A stretch of DNA of 64,000 nt from positions 434,001-498,000 of the forward strand of contig NZ_MZNT01000002.1 of assembly GCF_002042965.1 (NCBI RefSeq), read 5' to 3'. The notes below the pieces were generated by a model, which saw only the letters and a program-made list of their open reading frames with translations, had not been told where the DNA came from and ran no database searches. Shown here piece by piece: positions 24,933 through 33,370 of this stretch; within the stretch, counting starts at the first letter, position 1, and each line of letters begins with the position of its first letter. Made by a program: the position numbers and the translations under genes. This DNA comes from Paenibacillus sp. 32352. Lineage in GTDB: Bacteria; Bacillota; Bacilli; Paenibacillales; NBRC-103111.

Positions 24933-26363
24933 ATGGAGAACAGAACGGAGCTGGCGAGGGTTCAACCGGAGTCAGTTGGCATCTGCTCTAAGGCAATTAT
25001 CGACTTTATAGATAGCATTCAGGAGAAACAAATTCACCTTCACAGCTTTGCTGTGCTGCGATATGGGAAGGTAGCGGCGGAAGGGTATTATAAGCCTTAC
25101 AGTGCGGGGCAGCTTCATCAAGCTTTTTCGGTAAGCAAAAGCGTAACGTCGGCCGCCATCGGCATCGCCATAGGGGAAGGGCTGCTCACTTTGGAGGATG
25201 CTGTTGCCGATTATTTTCCCGAGAAGCTGGCAAGTGAGGTTCATCCTTACATAAGAATGATGCGGATCAAGCATCTGTTGGCCATGCAGACCGCTCATGC
25301 CAAATCAACCAATACCCAGGTGCAGGATTGGGTAGAGTCCTTTCTAAATACCAAGCCGAGCCATCCTCCGGGGACCAGCTTTGCTTATGACACGACGGGG
25401 ACGCATACCTTGTGTGCCATCCTGCAAAAAGTGACCGGAATGACGGTCCATGATTATTTGAGAACAAGACTTTTTGACCCTATCGGCATAGGGGAGATTG
25501 AATGGGAGAGCTGCCCTCTGGGAATCAACAAAGGGGGAAGCGGCATCAAATGCACAACGGATGATTTGGCCAGATTCGGCCAGCTTTATTTGCAGCAAGG
25601 AATTTGGGAGGATAAGCGGATACTCCCTGAAGGCTGGGTAGAGCTTAGCACCGCCAAACATGCTGATACGAACAATGCCAAAATGCTTCTGGACGGGCCA
25701 TTGGGGTATGGCTACCAGTTTTGGCGGACCCGTTACAATTCCTATAGTGCGTTCGGTGCCGGAGGCCAGCTTGTCGTAGTGATTCCCGAGAAGGAGGCTG
25801 TCTTCGTATCGACAGCGAATACGATGAAATACCGTGACGGTCAGCAGCAAATACTCGATAGCTTATGGGAAACGCTGTATCCTGCGATACAAGATGAGGC
25901 GCTTCCAGAAGACGGCAGTACTTATACGTCACTAATCACAAAATTGGACAAGTTAACTCTGACGATGCCAAGGGGCAAGATAAGCTCTCCGATGATGGAG
26001 GCGTTAACGGGCAAACGAATCGAGTTTGAAAGCAACGCGTTTGATTTCGAGGCATGCGAATTTCATTTTGCAGAGGAAAGCGGCAGTCTGAGCTTTTACG
26101 GCAAGGGGCAGCGTCTCGATCTGGATTTTGGCTTAATGGATTGGCGAAGCGGAAAGGACCCGTTCCTGGGACTGGATGGCTTTAGCGCAGGAGCTTGGAC
26201 CGACGAGAAGACCCTAGTCATTCAGACGACCCTATTTGAATTGACGCAGGAATTTACTCTTACCTGCGGATGGGAGCAGGGGCTTTTGAGCATACAAGTG
26301 GTGCCTGCGGGCTTTTATTATAAAGATCAGGTCGAATATTTGAATGAACGGTTCTCCATATAA
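24933..26363 (+). CDS. Serine hydrolase, beta-lactamase class C family
   Basis: ATG 24933 is seven bases after AAAGGGGA; ATG 24915 lies inside or before that site. 476 residues with the SxxK nucleophile motif (Ser66-Val-Ser-Lys69 in AFSVSKSVTSAAIG), an FAYDTTGTHTL segment in the place of the YxN motif, GSGIKCTTDDLARFGQLYLQQG, and FGAGGQLVVVIP standing in for the KTG region. No signal peptide is seen, so it is probably cytoplasmic: an esterase or D-amino peptidase-like enzyme rather than a resistance beta-lactamase. The C-terminal 130 residues form a beta-rich domain. Monocistronic. Confidence 0.88.
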   Translation: MENRTELARVQPESVGICSKAIIDFIDSIQEKQIHLHSFAVLRYGKVAAEGYYKPYSAGQLHQAFSVSKSVTSAAIGIAIGEGLLTLEDAVADYFPEKLASEVHPYIRMMRIKHLLAMQTAHAKSTNTQVQDWVESFLNTKPSHPPGTSFAYDTTGTHTLCAILQKVTGMTVHDYLRTRLFDPIGIGEIEWESCPLGINKGGSGIKCTTDDLARFGQLYLQQGIWEDKRILPEGWVELSTAKHADTNNAKMLLDGPLGYGYQFWRTRYNSYSAFGAGGQLVVVIPEKEAVFVSTANTMKYRDGQQQILDSLWETLYPAIQDEALPEDGSTYTSLITKLDKLTLTMPRGKISSPMMEALTGKRIEFESNAFDFEACEFHFAEESGSLSFYGKGQRLDLDFGLMDWRSGKDPFLGLDGFSAGAWTDEKTLVIQTTLFELTQEFTLTCGWEQGLLSIQVVPAGFYYKDQVEYLNERFSI

Positions 26364-26405
26364 AGGGGTCTGGGCTGCATGGAGCAAAGCGGCCCTCTCC
26401 TTCAG

Positions 26406-26438
26406 AAACGCTGCTTGCGATTGCAAGGGCGTTTTTTT
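26406..26438 (+). terminator. Terminator after the serine hydrolase gene
   Basis: AACGC/GCGTT outer and TTGC/GCAA inner pairings followed by seven T. Confidence 0.7.
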
Positions 26439-26535
26439 GGGTCCCGAGTGCAGGAGAAGCGGGTAAAACCTGGTAGTTAAATCGTGTTATAATGAAGAGG
26501 CAGACGACAAGTTACAATAGGAGGCAGTGCATATT

Positions 26536-27453
26536 ATGACTATGAAAGTTGCATTTATCGGGCTTGGCACGATGGGGAAGCCAATGAGCATGAATCTACA
26601 TAAAGCGGGATTCCCGCTGATCGTTTATAATAGGAACCGGGAGCGGGCGTCGTCGTTTGAGGGGCTGGATGCGGTGACCATCGCAGCTTCTCCGGCGGAG
26701 GCAGCGGCGCAGGCCGATATCGTGATCACCATGCTTACCGACGACTCGGCGGTAGAGCAAGTCTACCTGGGCGAGAACGGAATTCTGTCCGTGTGCCAAT
26801 CCAATGCCGGCACCAAGCCGCGGATCGTTATGGATTGCAGCACGATTTATCCGGTGACCAGCCAAATGCTGGCTGAGAAGCTGTCCGCAGCCGGCGTCGA
26901 CATGCTGGATGCTCCCGTCACCGGCAGCGAACCGCAAGCTATCGAAGGCGTACTGACATTCATCGTCGGCGGCAAGCGCGAAGCCTATGAGGCTTGCTTA
27001 CCGCTGTTCGACGCCATGGGCAAAAAAGCCGTCTACATGGGAGCAAGCGGGGCAGGGGCGAATGCCAAGCTGGCCAACAATATGCTCGTTGCAGCGAATT
27101 TGACGGCATTGGCGGAAAGCTTGATGCTGGTTCAAAAATCCGGCGGCGACCCGGAGCTGTTCCTCGAGGTCTTGGCTGGCGGGGGAGGACGAAGCGGAAT
27201 GGCCGAGATGAAGGGGCCGAAAATATTGGGAAGAGACTTTTCCGCCCAATTCATGACGCAGCTGATGTTTAAGGATTTGAAGCTGGCCGGTCGTCTCGCC
27301 GAATCGCTTCAGGTGCCGGTACCGATGCAAGCCTCCGTTCAGCAAATCTTCCAAATTGCTTGCAACAGCGGCTGGGGAGCGGAGGATATGAGCGCGATTG
27401 CCAAATGCTACGAGGCATGGACCCATTCAACGATCGGCAGCCGGGAATCATAA
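26536..27453 (+). CDS. NAD(P)-dependent beta-hydroxyacid dehydrogenase (3-hydroxyisobutyrate dehydrogenase family)
   Basis: ATG 26536 follows AGGAGG (26518-26523); ATG 26542 and GTG 26527 are alternatives. About 305 residues: N-terminal Rossmann motif GLGTMGKPM, VITMLTDDSAV, the family substrate motif DAPVTGSEPQAIEG, and GANAKLANNMLVA with the catalytic Lys. It reduces or oxidises a small beta-hydroxyacid such as 3-hydroxyisobutyrate, tartronate semialdehyde or glyoxylate/succinic semialdehyde; sequence alone does not choose. An extended -10 (TGTTATAAT, 26485-26493) lies upstream and a terminator downstream, so it is a single-gene unit. Confidence 0.9.
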   Translation: MTMKVAFIGLGTMGKPMSMNLHKAGFPLIVYNRNRERASSFEGLDAVTIAASPAEAAAQADIVITMLTDDSAVEQVYLGENGILSVCQSNAGTKPRIVMDCSTIYPVTSQMLAEKLSAAGVDMLDAPVTGSEPQAIEGVLTFIVGGKREAYEACLPLFDAMGKKAVYMGASGAGANAKLANNMLVAANLTALAESLMLVQKSGGDPELFLEVLAGGGGRSGMAEMKGPKILGRDFSAQFMTQLMFKDLKLAGRLAESLQVPVPMQASVQQIFQIACNSGWGAEDMSAIAKCYEAWTHSTIGSRES

Positions 27454-27468
27454 TAAATGGAGAAATAA

Positions 27469-27503
27469 AGGACCGCAGGGCCATTGGCTTTGCGGTCCTG
27501 TTT
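27469..27503 (+). terminator. Terminator after the dehydrogenase gene
   Basis: AGGACCGCA pairs perfectly with TGCGGTCCT; the tail is GTTTG. Confidence 0.7.
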
Positions 27504-27623
27504 GAATTACAGGCTTTATAATTTTCGTGGTTCTCTGCATAAAATGAAAATTAATTTCCGTTTACATTCAGTTTAAAATAGCAATGTAAGATAAAGGCAA
27601 TTCTTGAATTGAGGTGATTTGCC

Positions 27624-29120
27624 ATTTTACAATCAAACAACAAAACCTTGGTACTGGTCGGTTTGATGCTGGGACTTATCTTTGCGGAATTGGATGAAAC
27701 CATCGTATCGACCGCCATGCCGACGATTATTCGTGAGCTGCACGGGTTATCATTGTATGGATGGGTCGCGGGAATCTATATGCTTGCCGTTACCATGTTC
27801 ATGCCCATAATAGGCAAGCTGGCCGATATTTACGGACGCAAAAGGGTCTACCTGATCTGCATGGGGCTATTTATCACTGGGTCCATTGTAAGCGGTATGG
27901 CGGCTTCCATGACTTGGCTCCTGATAGGACGAGGGATCCAAGGAATCGGCGCCGGGGGACTCATGCCTTTGGCCCTGGTCATTCTCGGTGAGACTTATCC
28001 GTTGGAGCAGCGAGCCAAGATTCAAAGTCTCATCGGCCCTCTGATGATTCTTCCGCAGCTTCTGGGACCTACCGTGGGAGGTTATCTGGTTGGAAACATG
28101 AGCTGGCATTGGGTGTTTCTGATTAACATTCCCGTCGGATTGTTAGCTGCGGCGGTGCTAGCGATTGGAATGAAGGAATCAAGAGGAGAAGAGAAGCGTT
28201 CCGTAGATTGGTTCGGAGCGGCGACGCTTGTGCTCGGACTATTCTCGCTTCTGCTTGCCCCGGTATTGATTGATAATCAGGGGTACACCTGGTCTTCACC
28301 GGTCATCATCGGATTATTGTCGCTGTCCTTGCTCTTGTTCGGATTGTTTGTCCTGATCGAATCAAGAGTTCAAGAGCCTATGATTCCGCTGAGTTTGTTT
28401 ACCAATAGAAATGTGGTCGTCTTGTCCATTCTCGTGTTTATCCTGACGATGGGAATCATGGGCGGCATAGCGTCTTTCCCGTTCTTCGCCCAGAATGTCA
28501 TGGGTCTTTCACCGACAGCTTCCGGTTATTTAACTCTGGCCTTCATGGCGGGGGCCATTCCGTCCAGCATTGTGAACGGGTTTCTGATTACACGGGTCGC
28601 TTATCGTCAGTTATTTATCGTATCTTTCCTGCTTCCGGTTATCGGCTTCTTTCTGCTGATGCAGATTCAGGTCAGTACGACCGTATGGTTCATCATCGTC
28701 AGCTTCTTTATTCTTGGTGTGGGTCTAGGGGCACTTTTCGGCGGAGATAACCTTATTGTTCAGGAATCGGTAGATTCCAGAGATAGCGGAATAGCACTAT
28801 CGACAGTTCAGCTGTTTCAATCATTGGGCGCGACGATTGGATTGAGCGTTTTTGGCAGTATGCTGTCCCGAAATATTAAGAACGGCGTTGCCGGACTTAG
28901 CGATCAGCTTCCCCCGGGTACTGCCGAGCATATCGAAACGGGGGGGATTCCGGCGGGAATCTCACCTGAACTGGTGACACAAGTGAAGGAAGCCTTTGCT
29001 CATGCATTTCAGCACATGTTCTCCATCTCCTTCGGCTTTGTCATAGCTGCATTTTTTGTCTGCTGGTTTTTGAAAAAAGAGGTTTTATCCAAAAAAGAAA
29101 AGGAGACCGCGGGCGCATAA
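27624..29120 (+). CDS. MFS multidrug exporter, DHA2 (EmrB/QacA) family, probable ATT start
   Basis: GAGGTGA (27611-27617) is six bases before ATT 27624, which opens an in-frame N-terminus ILQSNNKTLVLVGL; an in-frame stop at 27615 excludes anything further upstream, and the only conventional start, TTG 27648, lies within the first helix and has no ribosome site. With ATT it has 498 residues. The protein has the DHA2 features: AELDETIVSTAMPTI in helix 1, motif A GKLADIYGRKR, motif C-like GLMPLALVILGETYP...GPLMILPQLLGPTVGG, and about 14 helices. It should be a proton-driven drug exporter in the membrane. Confidence 0.85.
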   Translation: MLQSNNKTLVLVGLMLGLIFAELDETIVSTAMPTIIRELHGLSLYGWVAGIYMLAVTMFMPIIGKLADIYGRKRVYLICMGLFITGSIVSGMAASMTWLLIGRGIQGIGAGGLMPLALVILGETYPLEQRAKIQSLIGPLMILPQLLGPTVGGYLVGNMSWHWVFLINIPVGLLAAAVLAIGMKESRGEEKRSVDWFGAATLVLGLFSLLLAPVLIDNQGYTWSSPVIIGLLSLSLLLFGLFVLIESRVQEPMIPLSLFTNRNVVVLSILVFILTMGIMGGIASFPFFAQNVMGLSPTASGYLTLAFMAGAIPSSIVNGFLITRVAYRQLFIVSFLLPVIGFFLLMQIQVSTTVWFIIVSFFILGVGLGALFGGDNLIVQESVDSRDSGIALSTVQLFQSLGATIGLSVFGSMLSRNIKNGVAGLSDQLPPGTAEHIETGGIPAGISPELVTQVKEAFAHAFQHMFSISFGFVIAAFFVCWFLKKEVLSKKEKETAGA

Positions 29121-29225
29121 TGCGCAGCGGTTTTTCTTACGGAAGGACGTCGATAAGCGGTTTTCTCTTTTGTCTCATGCAGCACCTAATTGCCCATGTC
29201 CAAGTACCTAATTCGCGAAAATACA

Positions 29226-29254
29226 TTGCTACTCCTCTCGCGATGCTTTATAAT
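29226..29254 (+). promoter_or_regulatory. Strong sigma-A promoter for the 97-residue gene
   Basis: TTGCTA (29226-29231), a 17-bp spacer and a consensus TATAAT (29249-29254), 25 bp before the start codon. Confidence 0.7.
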
Positions 29255-29278
29255 AGCAATACAATTGGAGGGGAACAT

Positions 29279-29572
29279 ATGAGCGTATATCAAACAGAAA
29301 AAGAGAAGCATTTACAAATGACTTATAAAAATAATGTGGTCATAGCGATGGATGGGAACAAAATGATTGTCGTACATAGTAAACGTTCCGTGAAGCCGCT
29401 GCTGCCGTTTGAAATATCCAAAGAAGTGCTTGAACAATGGAAGCAGAGGGATAACCGGATTGCTGTGACCGATACGCCTTTTAAGGATCTGTATTCAACT
29501 GCTTTTCATCGCCCGGACAGCGCGCTGGTGTATGTTTCGGACTTTAATGCTATAGAATTTAGTGAATGCTAA
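29279..29572 (+). CDS. Hypothetical 97-residue cytoplasmic protein
   Basis: ATG 29279 follows GGAGGGGA. The family is not recognised. The product is soluble, with an N-terminal MSVYQTEKEKHLQMTYKNNVVIAMDGNKMIVVHSKRS beta-rich region and an EVLEQWKQRD helix, then AVTDTPFKDLYSTAFHRPDSALVYVSD. It has no signal peptide or membrane span. It is driven by its own strong promoter, so it may be well expressed. The following hydrolase gene lies 35 bp downstream and may be co-transcribed. Confidence 0.7.
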   Translation: MSVYQTEKEKHLQMTYKNNVVIAMDGNKMIVVHSKRSVKPLLPFEISKEVLEQWKQRDNRIAVTDTPFKDLYSTAFHRPDSALVYVSDFNAIEFSEC

Positions 29573-29607
29573 GAACAGGGCTCTTATCATCGTAAGGGGG
29601 CAGTCAT

Positions 29608-30306
29608 ATGAAACAAGCTGCTGCCGGTATAGCGCTGTTCACACTGGCAGGCATCGCGACAGCCCCCGGGTTTATGGACCCTTTCCGCGAGGAGTTGTCC
29701 TCCGAGCTGCGTAATCGTGGTTATCGCGTCGTATCGAAGTCCGTCTACCCATTCGGAGATTGGTCGCAGCGTTTGGTGCGTCAATTGGCGGCGATATTTC
29801 GCGATTTGACGGATATTCAGGAGCGATTGTGGTCCTCTATCGGAGCAGGAGCTGTCCGGGAGGCCGTATGGGAAGCGGCACAATCTGGCTGTACCGTGTT
29901 GTTAGTCGGACATAGCGGCGGTGGCGTGAGTGCCGTTCAGCTCGCAACTCAGCTGACGAAGGCAGGCTACGGTTCACCGCTTGTCGTTCAGATCGGCTCT
30001 CCCAAATGCCCTGTTTCCTCCGAGCTGAAGGACCGCGTGCTTTATCTGTCCGCCATGGGAAGCGGAGGGAAGAAAGATCCGGTCTCCCGATTGGGACGCT
30101 GGGGCGGCTGGGTGCGCCGGTTTGGCCGCGTCAAGCTTTGGAAATCGGGCGCTTATTCGCCAGGCGAGATTGTTGAGATCTCTCTAGTCGGGAACCACCC
30201 GGATTATTTTCGTACACAAGCCCCTTATGTGAATGAAACTGGCGATACGAACATGACCGTGACGCTACGTCCGATCTTATCTTGGCTGGACCGCAAGCTA
30301 CCCTGA
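29608..30306 (+). CDS. Alpha/beta hydrolase
   Basis: ATG 29608 follows AAGGGGG. 232 residues; the nucleophile elbow GHSGGG (VLLVGHSGGGVSAVQLA, near residues 97-102) is clear, followed by VVQIGSPK and a C-terminal VGNHPDYF in which the His is the likely catalytic residue. The opening LFTLAGIATAPGFMDPFREELSSELRNRGYRV is the first strand and helix of the fold. A lipase/esterase-like soluble enzyme of unknown substrate. Ends at a hairpin terminator. Confidence 0.82.
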   Translation: MKQAAAGIALFTLAGIATAPGFMDPFREELSSELRNRGYRVVSKSVYPFGDWSQRLVRQLAAIFRDLTDIQERLWSSIGAGAVREAVWEAAQSGCTVLLVGHSGGGVSAVQLATQLTKAGYGSPLVVQIGSPKCPVSSELKDRVLYLSAMGSGGKKDPVSRLGRWGGWVRRFGRVKLWKSGAYSPGEIVEISLVGNHPDYFRTQAPYVNETGDTNMTVTLRPILSWLDRKLP

Positions 30307-30353
30307 CGAAAAGTACTTTTTGCTGAGTACTTCATCGTAATGAATTGCTGATT

Positions 30354-30388
30354 ATAGGAGGATGCCATAAGCGCATGCTCCTATTTTG
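30354..30388 (+). terminator. Terminator after the alpha/beta hydrolase gene
   Basis: ATAGGAG/CTCCTAT outer and ATGC/GCAT inner stems followed by TTTT. Confidence 0.65.
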
Positions 30389-30442
30389 CTATTGAGAAAT
30401 CTGCAGATAGACCTAGTCGACAACAGGTAGAAATATGGTAAA

Positions 30443-30460
30443 ATTATCATCATTGATAAT
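30443..30460 (+). promoter_or_regulatory. Perfect 7-4-7 palindrome abutting the AAA gene ribosome site
   Basis: ATTATCA, TCAT, TGATAAT lies directly before GGGAGGG (30461-30467). It could be an operator or an mRNA hairpin next to the ribosome site. The half-sites resemble Fur heptamers in the outward orientation, which is not a normal Fur box. Confidence 0.45.
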
Positions 30461-30472
30461 GGGAGGGAAACT

Positions 30473-31419
30473 ATGTCAGACCATGATGAAGTGAATGAAA
30501 GGCGCCGCAATAAATTAAAACTCATTCAATTTAATAACGATAGCCACTCTTTGGTAGAGTCTGAGAAGCCGAAAGAAACATTTGAAGACGTCGGCGGATT
30601 GGATGAAGTAAAGAAGAAAATCCGCATGAGCTTCATTCTGCCTTTGAAGCAGCCGGAGGTATTCGCCGCGTACGGGGAGGAAGCTTGCTGCTGTACGGCC
30701 CTCCGGGATGCGGCAAGACGTTCCTCGCCCGGGCGGTGGCGGGTGAAATCGATGCCAATTTCATGCACATCGAGCTCCAGGCCATTCTTTCGATGTATGT
30801 CGGCCAGAGCGAGCATAACCTGCATGATATATTCCAGAAGGCGCGGGAAAACAAGCCTTGCGTCATCTTTATTGACGAGCTGGATGCCATGGGCGGCAGC
30901 CGCCATCAAATGAGGCAGCATCATGATCGTATGCTGGTGAATCAGCTGCTATTGGAGCTGGACGGGTTACAAGCCAATAACGACAACGTATTCGTGATCG
31001 GAGCAACCAACACTCCATGGTATCTGGATTCAGCCCTGCGCCGCCCGGGCCGATTCAATCACCTTGTTTTCGTACCTCCTCCGGAGGAAGCGGAGCGGCA
31101 GACGATACTTCAGCTAAAATTAGCCGGAAAACCGGCTGAATCCCTGAATTTAGCCAAAATTGCCGCTGAAACGAAGCTGTTTTCCGGTGCGGATTTGGAG
31201 CAAATCGTCAAGGATGCGGTTGATTCCGCTATGGAGCGGACTTTCGAGACCGGGGAGATTCAGCCTATCACACAGGAGGATCTAAGAAGGTCAGTAAAAT
31301 CTAGAAAAGCAACAACGCTGGAATGGTTTGCAACCGCCAAAAATTACGCGACCTTCAGCGATGTGAACCAGGACTACAGAGTAGTTCTGGACTACATCAA
31401 AAAGACGGGCATCAAGTAG
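30473..31419 (+). pseudogene. Frameshifted AAA ATPase gene (two frames)
   Basis: The first frame (ATG 30473 with GGGAGGG) encodes a normal AAA lead-in, ETFEDVGGLDEVKKKIRMSFILPLKQPEVFAAYG, but from about 30675 it reads out of phase. The second frame, from about 30676, continues with GGSLLLYGPPGCGKT and the rest of the domain to 31419. AAA homologues normally read YG-KKA-GGxLLLYGPP here, so about 10 bases appear to be missing at TACGGGGAGGAAGC (30671-30684). The result is a broken gene, a sequencing error, or a split gene re-initiated internally. The rest of the ATPase is intact. Confidence 0.75.
30685..31419 (+). CDS. AAA ATPase core, 3' frame of the split gene
   Basis: This frame opens with TTG 30685, four bases after GGGGAGG (30674-30680), so internal translation is conceivable. 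244 residues: Walker A GPPGCGKT (residues 5-12), Walker B CVIFIDELDAMGG, sensor-1 VIGATNTPW, arginine-finger region ALRRPGRFNHLVF, and the small helical lid with FSGADLEQIVKDAVDSAM. It resembles the CDC48/FtsH-like AAA ATPases that remodel proteins. It lacks the first strand of the AAA module when started here, so it is unlikely to be fully active alone. The TPR gene follows 22 bp downstream. Confidence 0.6.
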   Translation: MLLYGPPGCGKTFLARAVAGEIDANFMHIELQAILSMYVGQSEHNLHDIFQKARENKPCVIFIDELDAMGGSRHQMRQHHDRMLVNQLLLELDGLQANNDNVFVIGATNTPWYLDSALRRPGRFNHLVFVPPPEEAERQTILQLKLAGKPAESLNLAKIAAETKLFSGADLEQIVKDAVDSAMERTFETGEIQPITQEDLRRSVKSRKATTLEWFATAKNYATFSDVNQDYRVVLDYIKKTGIK

Positions 31420-31441
31420 GCGCACAAGGGAGGCTCTAGCT

Positions 31442-32308
31442 TTGGAACCATCGATTCAAGCCGCCTTTGCTTCGGCGCATCAATTAATAGCCTGGAAGAG
31501 ATATAAGGAAGCATTGAATGAAGTAGGAAAGGTGCTTCAGCAGGATGCGGATAATCCGGACGCGTACGCTTTGAATGCTCAAATCTACCTTTTGATGGAC
31601 GAACATAAGAAGGCGCTCCATTGGGCGAATCAGGCGATTCAACGGGATCCGGAGCACGAGCTAGCCTGGTACGTGCGTGTCGGCGTCTTTTATGAAACGG
31701 AGAAAGAAGCGGAATTTCACGAAGCACTTCAGGAAGCCTTGCGCATTGATCCGTATGAGGCGCATTATTATTTTTTGCATGCAAATCGGCTTAATAAAAA
31801 GGGCAAATACCAGGAAGCAAAGGAGCAATTGCTGTCCGCCTTGGAGCTTCAACCGGAATCTCCGCTGTATTTGGCCACGCTGAGCTATGTAGAAGCCCTG
31901 CTCGGCAACGATGAAATGTCAAGGCAATTGGACCGGCAGGCCATTCAATATGATACAGAAAATGCCTATGTCCTTCTATATCTGGGTTGGGCGGCGTCTA
32001 AACGCGGGGATTATGACCTGCAGGAGGCGTATATGCGGAATGCGGTACGGATGAATCCCGAATCGAAGCAATTTCAAGATGAGTATCTGGAGGCTCTTCA
32101 GCACCGCTATTTGCTTTATCGTATTTTCCTCTGGCCCGGCAAACTTTTTCGCAGGATGAAGAGTTGGCAAATTTGGCTGTGCTGGGCCTTGGCCTGGCTG
32201 TTATTTAAACCGCTTTTACTCGTATTTATCATTCTTTATATAGTCACGCATTGGCTTACCAAAGGGATCGTTCATGTGCGAGTGTTCGGATGGAAGAGAC
32301 GAAGCTGA
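31442..32308 (+). CDS. TPR-repeat membrane protein, partner of the AAA ATPase
   Basis: TTG 31442 is seven bases after GGGAGG (31429-31434). 288 residues with about five tetratricopeptide repeats (for example NPDAYALNAQIYLLMDEHKKALHWANQAI and YEAHYYFLHANRLNKKGKYQEAKEQL), then two closely spaced membrane helices (about 240-275) and a short basic tail. The TPRs face the cytoplasm and probably scaffold protein contacts. It is translated directly after the AAA gene; such AAA-TPR pairs occur in Firmicutes, but their role is not established. Confidence 0.82.
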   Translation: MEPSIQAAFASAHQLIAWKRYKEALNEVGKVLQQDADNPDAYALNAQIYLLMDEHKKALHWANQAIQRDPEHELAWYVRVGVFYETEKEAEFHEALQEALRIDPYEAHYYFLHANRLNKKGKYQEAKEQLLSALELQPESPLYLATLSYVEALLGNDEMSRQLDRQAIQYDTENAYVLLYLGWAASKRGDYDLQEAYMRNAVRMNPESKQFQDEYLEALQHRYLLYRIFLWPGKLFRRMKSWQIWLCWALAWLLFKPLLLVFIILYIVTHWLTKGIVHVRVFGWKRRS

Positions 32309-32402
32309 GCTCCTGTCATATGCCTTCATACAACTGACATACTGTTGTCAGTAATCATCTTGTACAATGGCATTAACTAGTGAAAAGGAGCTGTCTAATC
32401 AT

Positions 32403-32936
32403 ATGAACGCAAATGAGATTGTAAATAGCATGGAAACGTTAACCGGTCACTATCTGGAGGAATTAGAGCGCTATCCCTTGGAGCAGCTGAAGCAGCAACC
32501 AGGTGAAGAGGAATGGTCTCTCGGACAAATGTACGTACATTTGATCAACTCCGCTCTCTACATGCAGCTTCGAAATGCTGATACATGTTTGACAAGCAAG
32601 GAACCGGTTCACACGGGCGAGGGAAAAACGGACGCCGGCAAGGCGGTATTCGATCTGGGCGGATTTCCCCCTATTCAGATTAAGGCTCCGGCATCCCCGC
32701 AGTATACGCCTTCCCAGCCGGAAAGCAAGGAACAAATCGTGGATGGGATGCGCGCTGTGATCCGTCGAATGAAGGAATTGGAGCCGCTGCTTGCAGATGC
32801 CAATCTAAGTCACACTGCGCAGCATCCAAGACTTGGCGCATTAAATGCTCGTGAATGGTTCGCGCTTGTCGAGATGCACTACCGCCATCATCTGCTTCAA
32901 AAAGACCGGTTGAAGGCCTATCTGGCGCGTGTCTAA
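32403..32936 (+). CDS. DinB-like metal-binding helical-bundle protein
   Basis: ATG 32403 follows AAAAGGAG at 12 bases. 177 residues: MNANEIVNSMETLTGHYLEELERYP...GEEEWSLGQMYVHLINS, with the first metal-ligand His in MYVHL, and a C-terminal EMHYRHHLLQKDRL carrying the other His ligands. This is the DinB/YfiT four-helix bundle that binds Ni or Zn and includes thiol-dependent transferases. The substrate is not predictable. It appears to be monocistronic, followed by the leuA leader promoter. Confidence 0.85.
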   Translation: MNANEIVNSMETLTGHYLEELERYPLEQLKQQPGEEEWSLGQMYVHLINSALYMQLRNADTCLTSKEPVHTGEGKTDAGKAVFDLGGFPPIQIKAPASPQYTPSQPESKEQIVDGMRAVIRRMKELEPLLADANLSHTAQHPRLGALNAREWFALVEMHYRHHLLQKDRLKAYLARV

Positions 32937-32979
32937 ATATCCCGTTTATCCAATGGAACGGGGATACGTCAGATTACAC

Positions 32980-33007
32980 TTGACACAAATAGTATAGGTG
33001 AGATAAC
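32980..33007 (+). promoter_or_regulatory. Promoter of the T-box leader
   Basis: A consensus TTGACA (32980-32985), 16-bp spacer, GATAAC (33002-33007); transcription would begin shortly before the T-box stem I. Confidence 0.6.
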
Positions 33008-33029
33008 ATTATTCCTAACATTACAAATA

Positions 33030-33311
33030 CGTTGAAAAGGAATAGTACGATTTTCTAAACGAACAGAGAGCTGTTGGATGGTGTGAAACAGCCGTGGGGA
33101 ATATCGGAACTCGCCTTGGAGTTGCTCGCTGAACCAGTTAAGTAGGTGGAGCCGGAGCCTGACCGTTATCATCAGGAGGATACAAGGGTTGTCCGTGCTT
33201 GTGAACCCGTATCCGTAGAGGGCATGCCGACTATGGCATGAATTCGGAGTGGTACCGCGTAAGATGTCAAAGTCTTTCGTCTCTGTTTAGTGGAGACGAA
33301 AGGCTTTTTTT
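33030..33311 (+). promoter_or_regulatory. Leucine T-box riboswitch
   Basis: The leader contains the conserved T-box core TGGTACCGCG (33250-33259), upstream stem I elements, and a terminator (33274-33311). In the specifier region, GGAACTCGCC places CTC at 33110-33112, a leucine codon, which fits the downstream leuA gene. Uncharged tRNA-Leu would pair at the specifier and at the T-box, favour the antiterminator and allow leuA transcription. The 5' boundary is approximate. Confidence 0.93.
33274..33311 (+). terminator. T-box terminator
   Basis: CTTTCGTCTC pairs perfectly with GAGACGAAAG and is followed by GCTTTTTTT. Confidence 0.9.
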
Positions 33312-33370
33312 GCATTCCGTCCGATTATTTGACAAATCAGCGCAGAAATGGATGAAGGGAAGGATAAACC

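Noticed and set aside
30443-30460. Palindrome before the AAA gene as a Fur box
   Set aside because: The heptamers face the wrong way (ATTATCA-N4-TGATAAT), unlike the inward 7-1-7 arrangement seen at 20671-20685.
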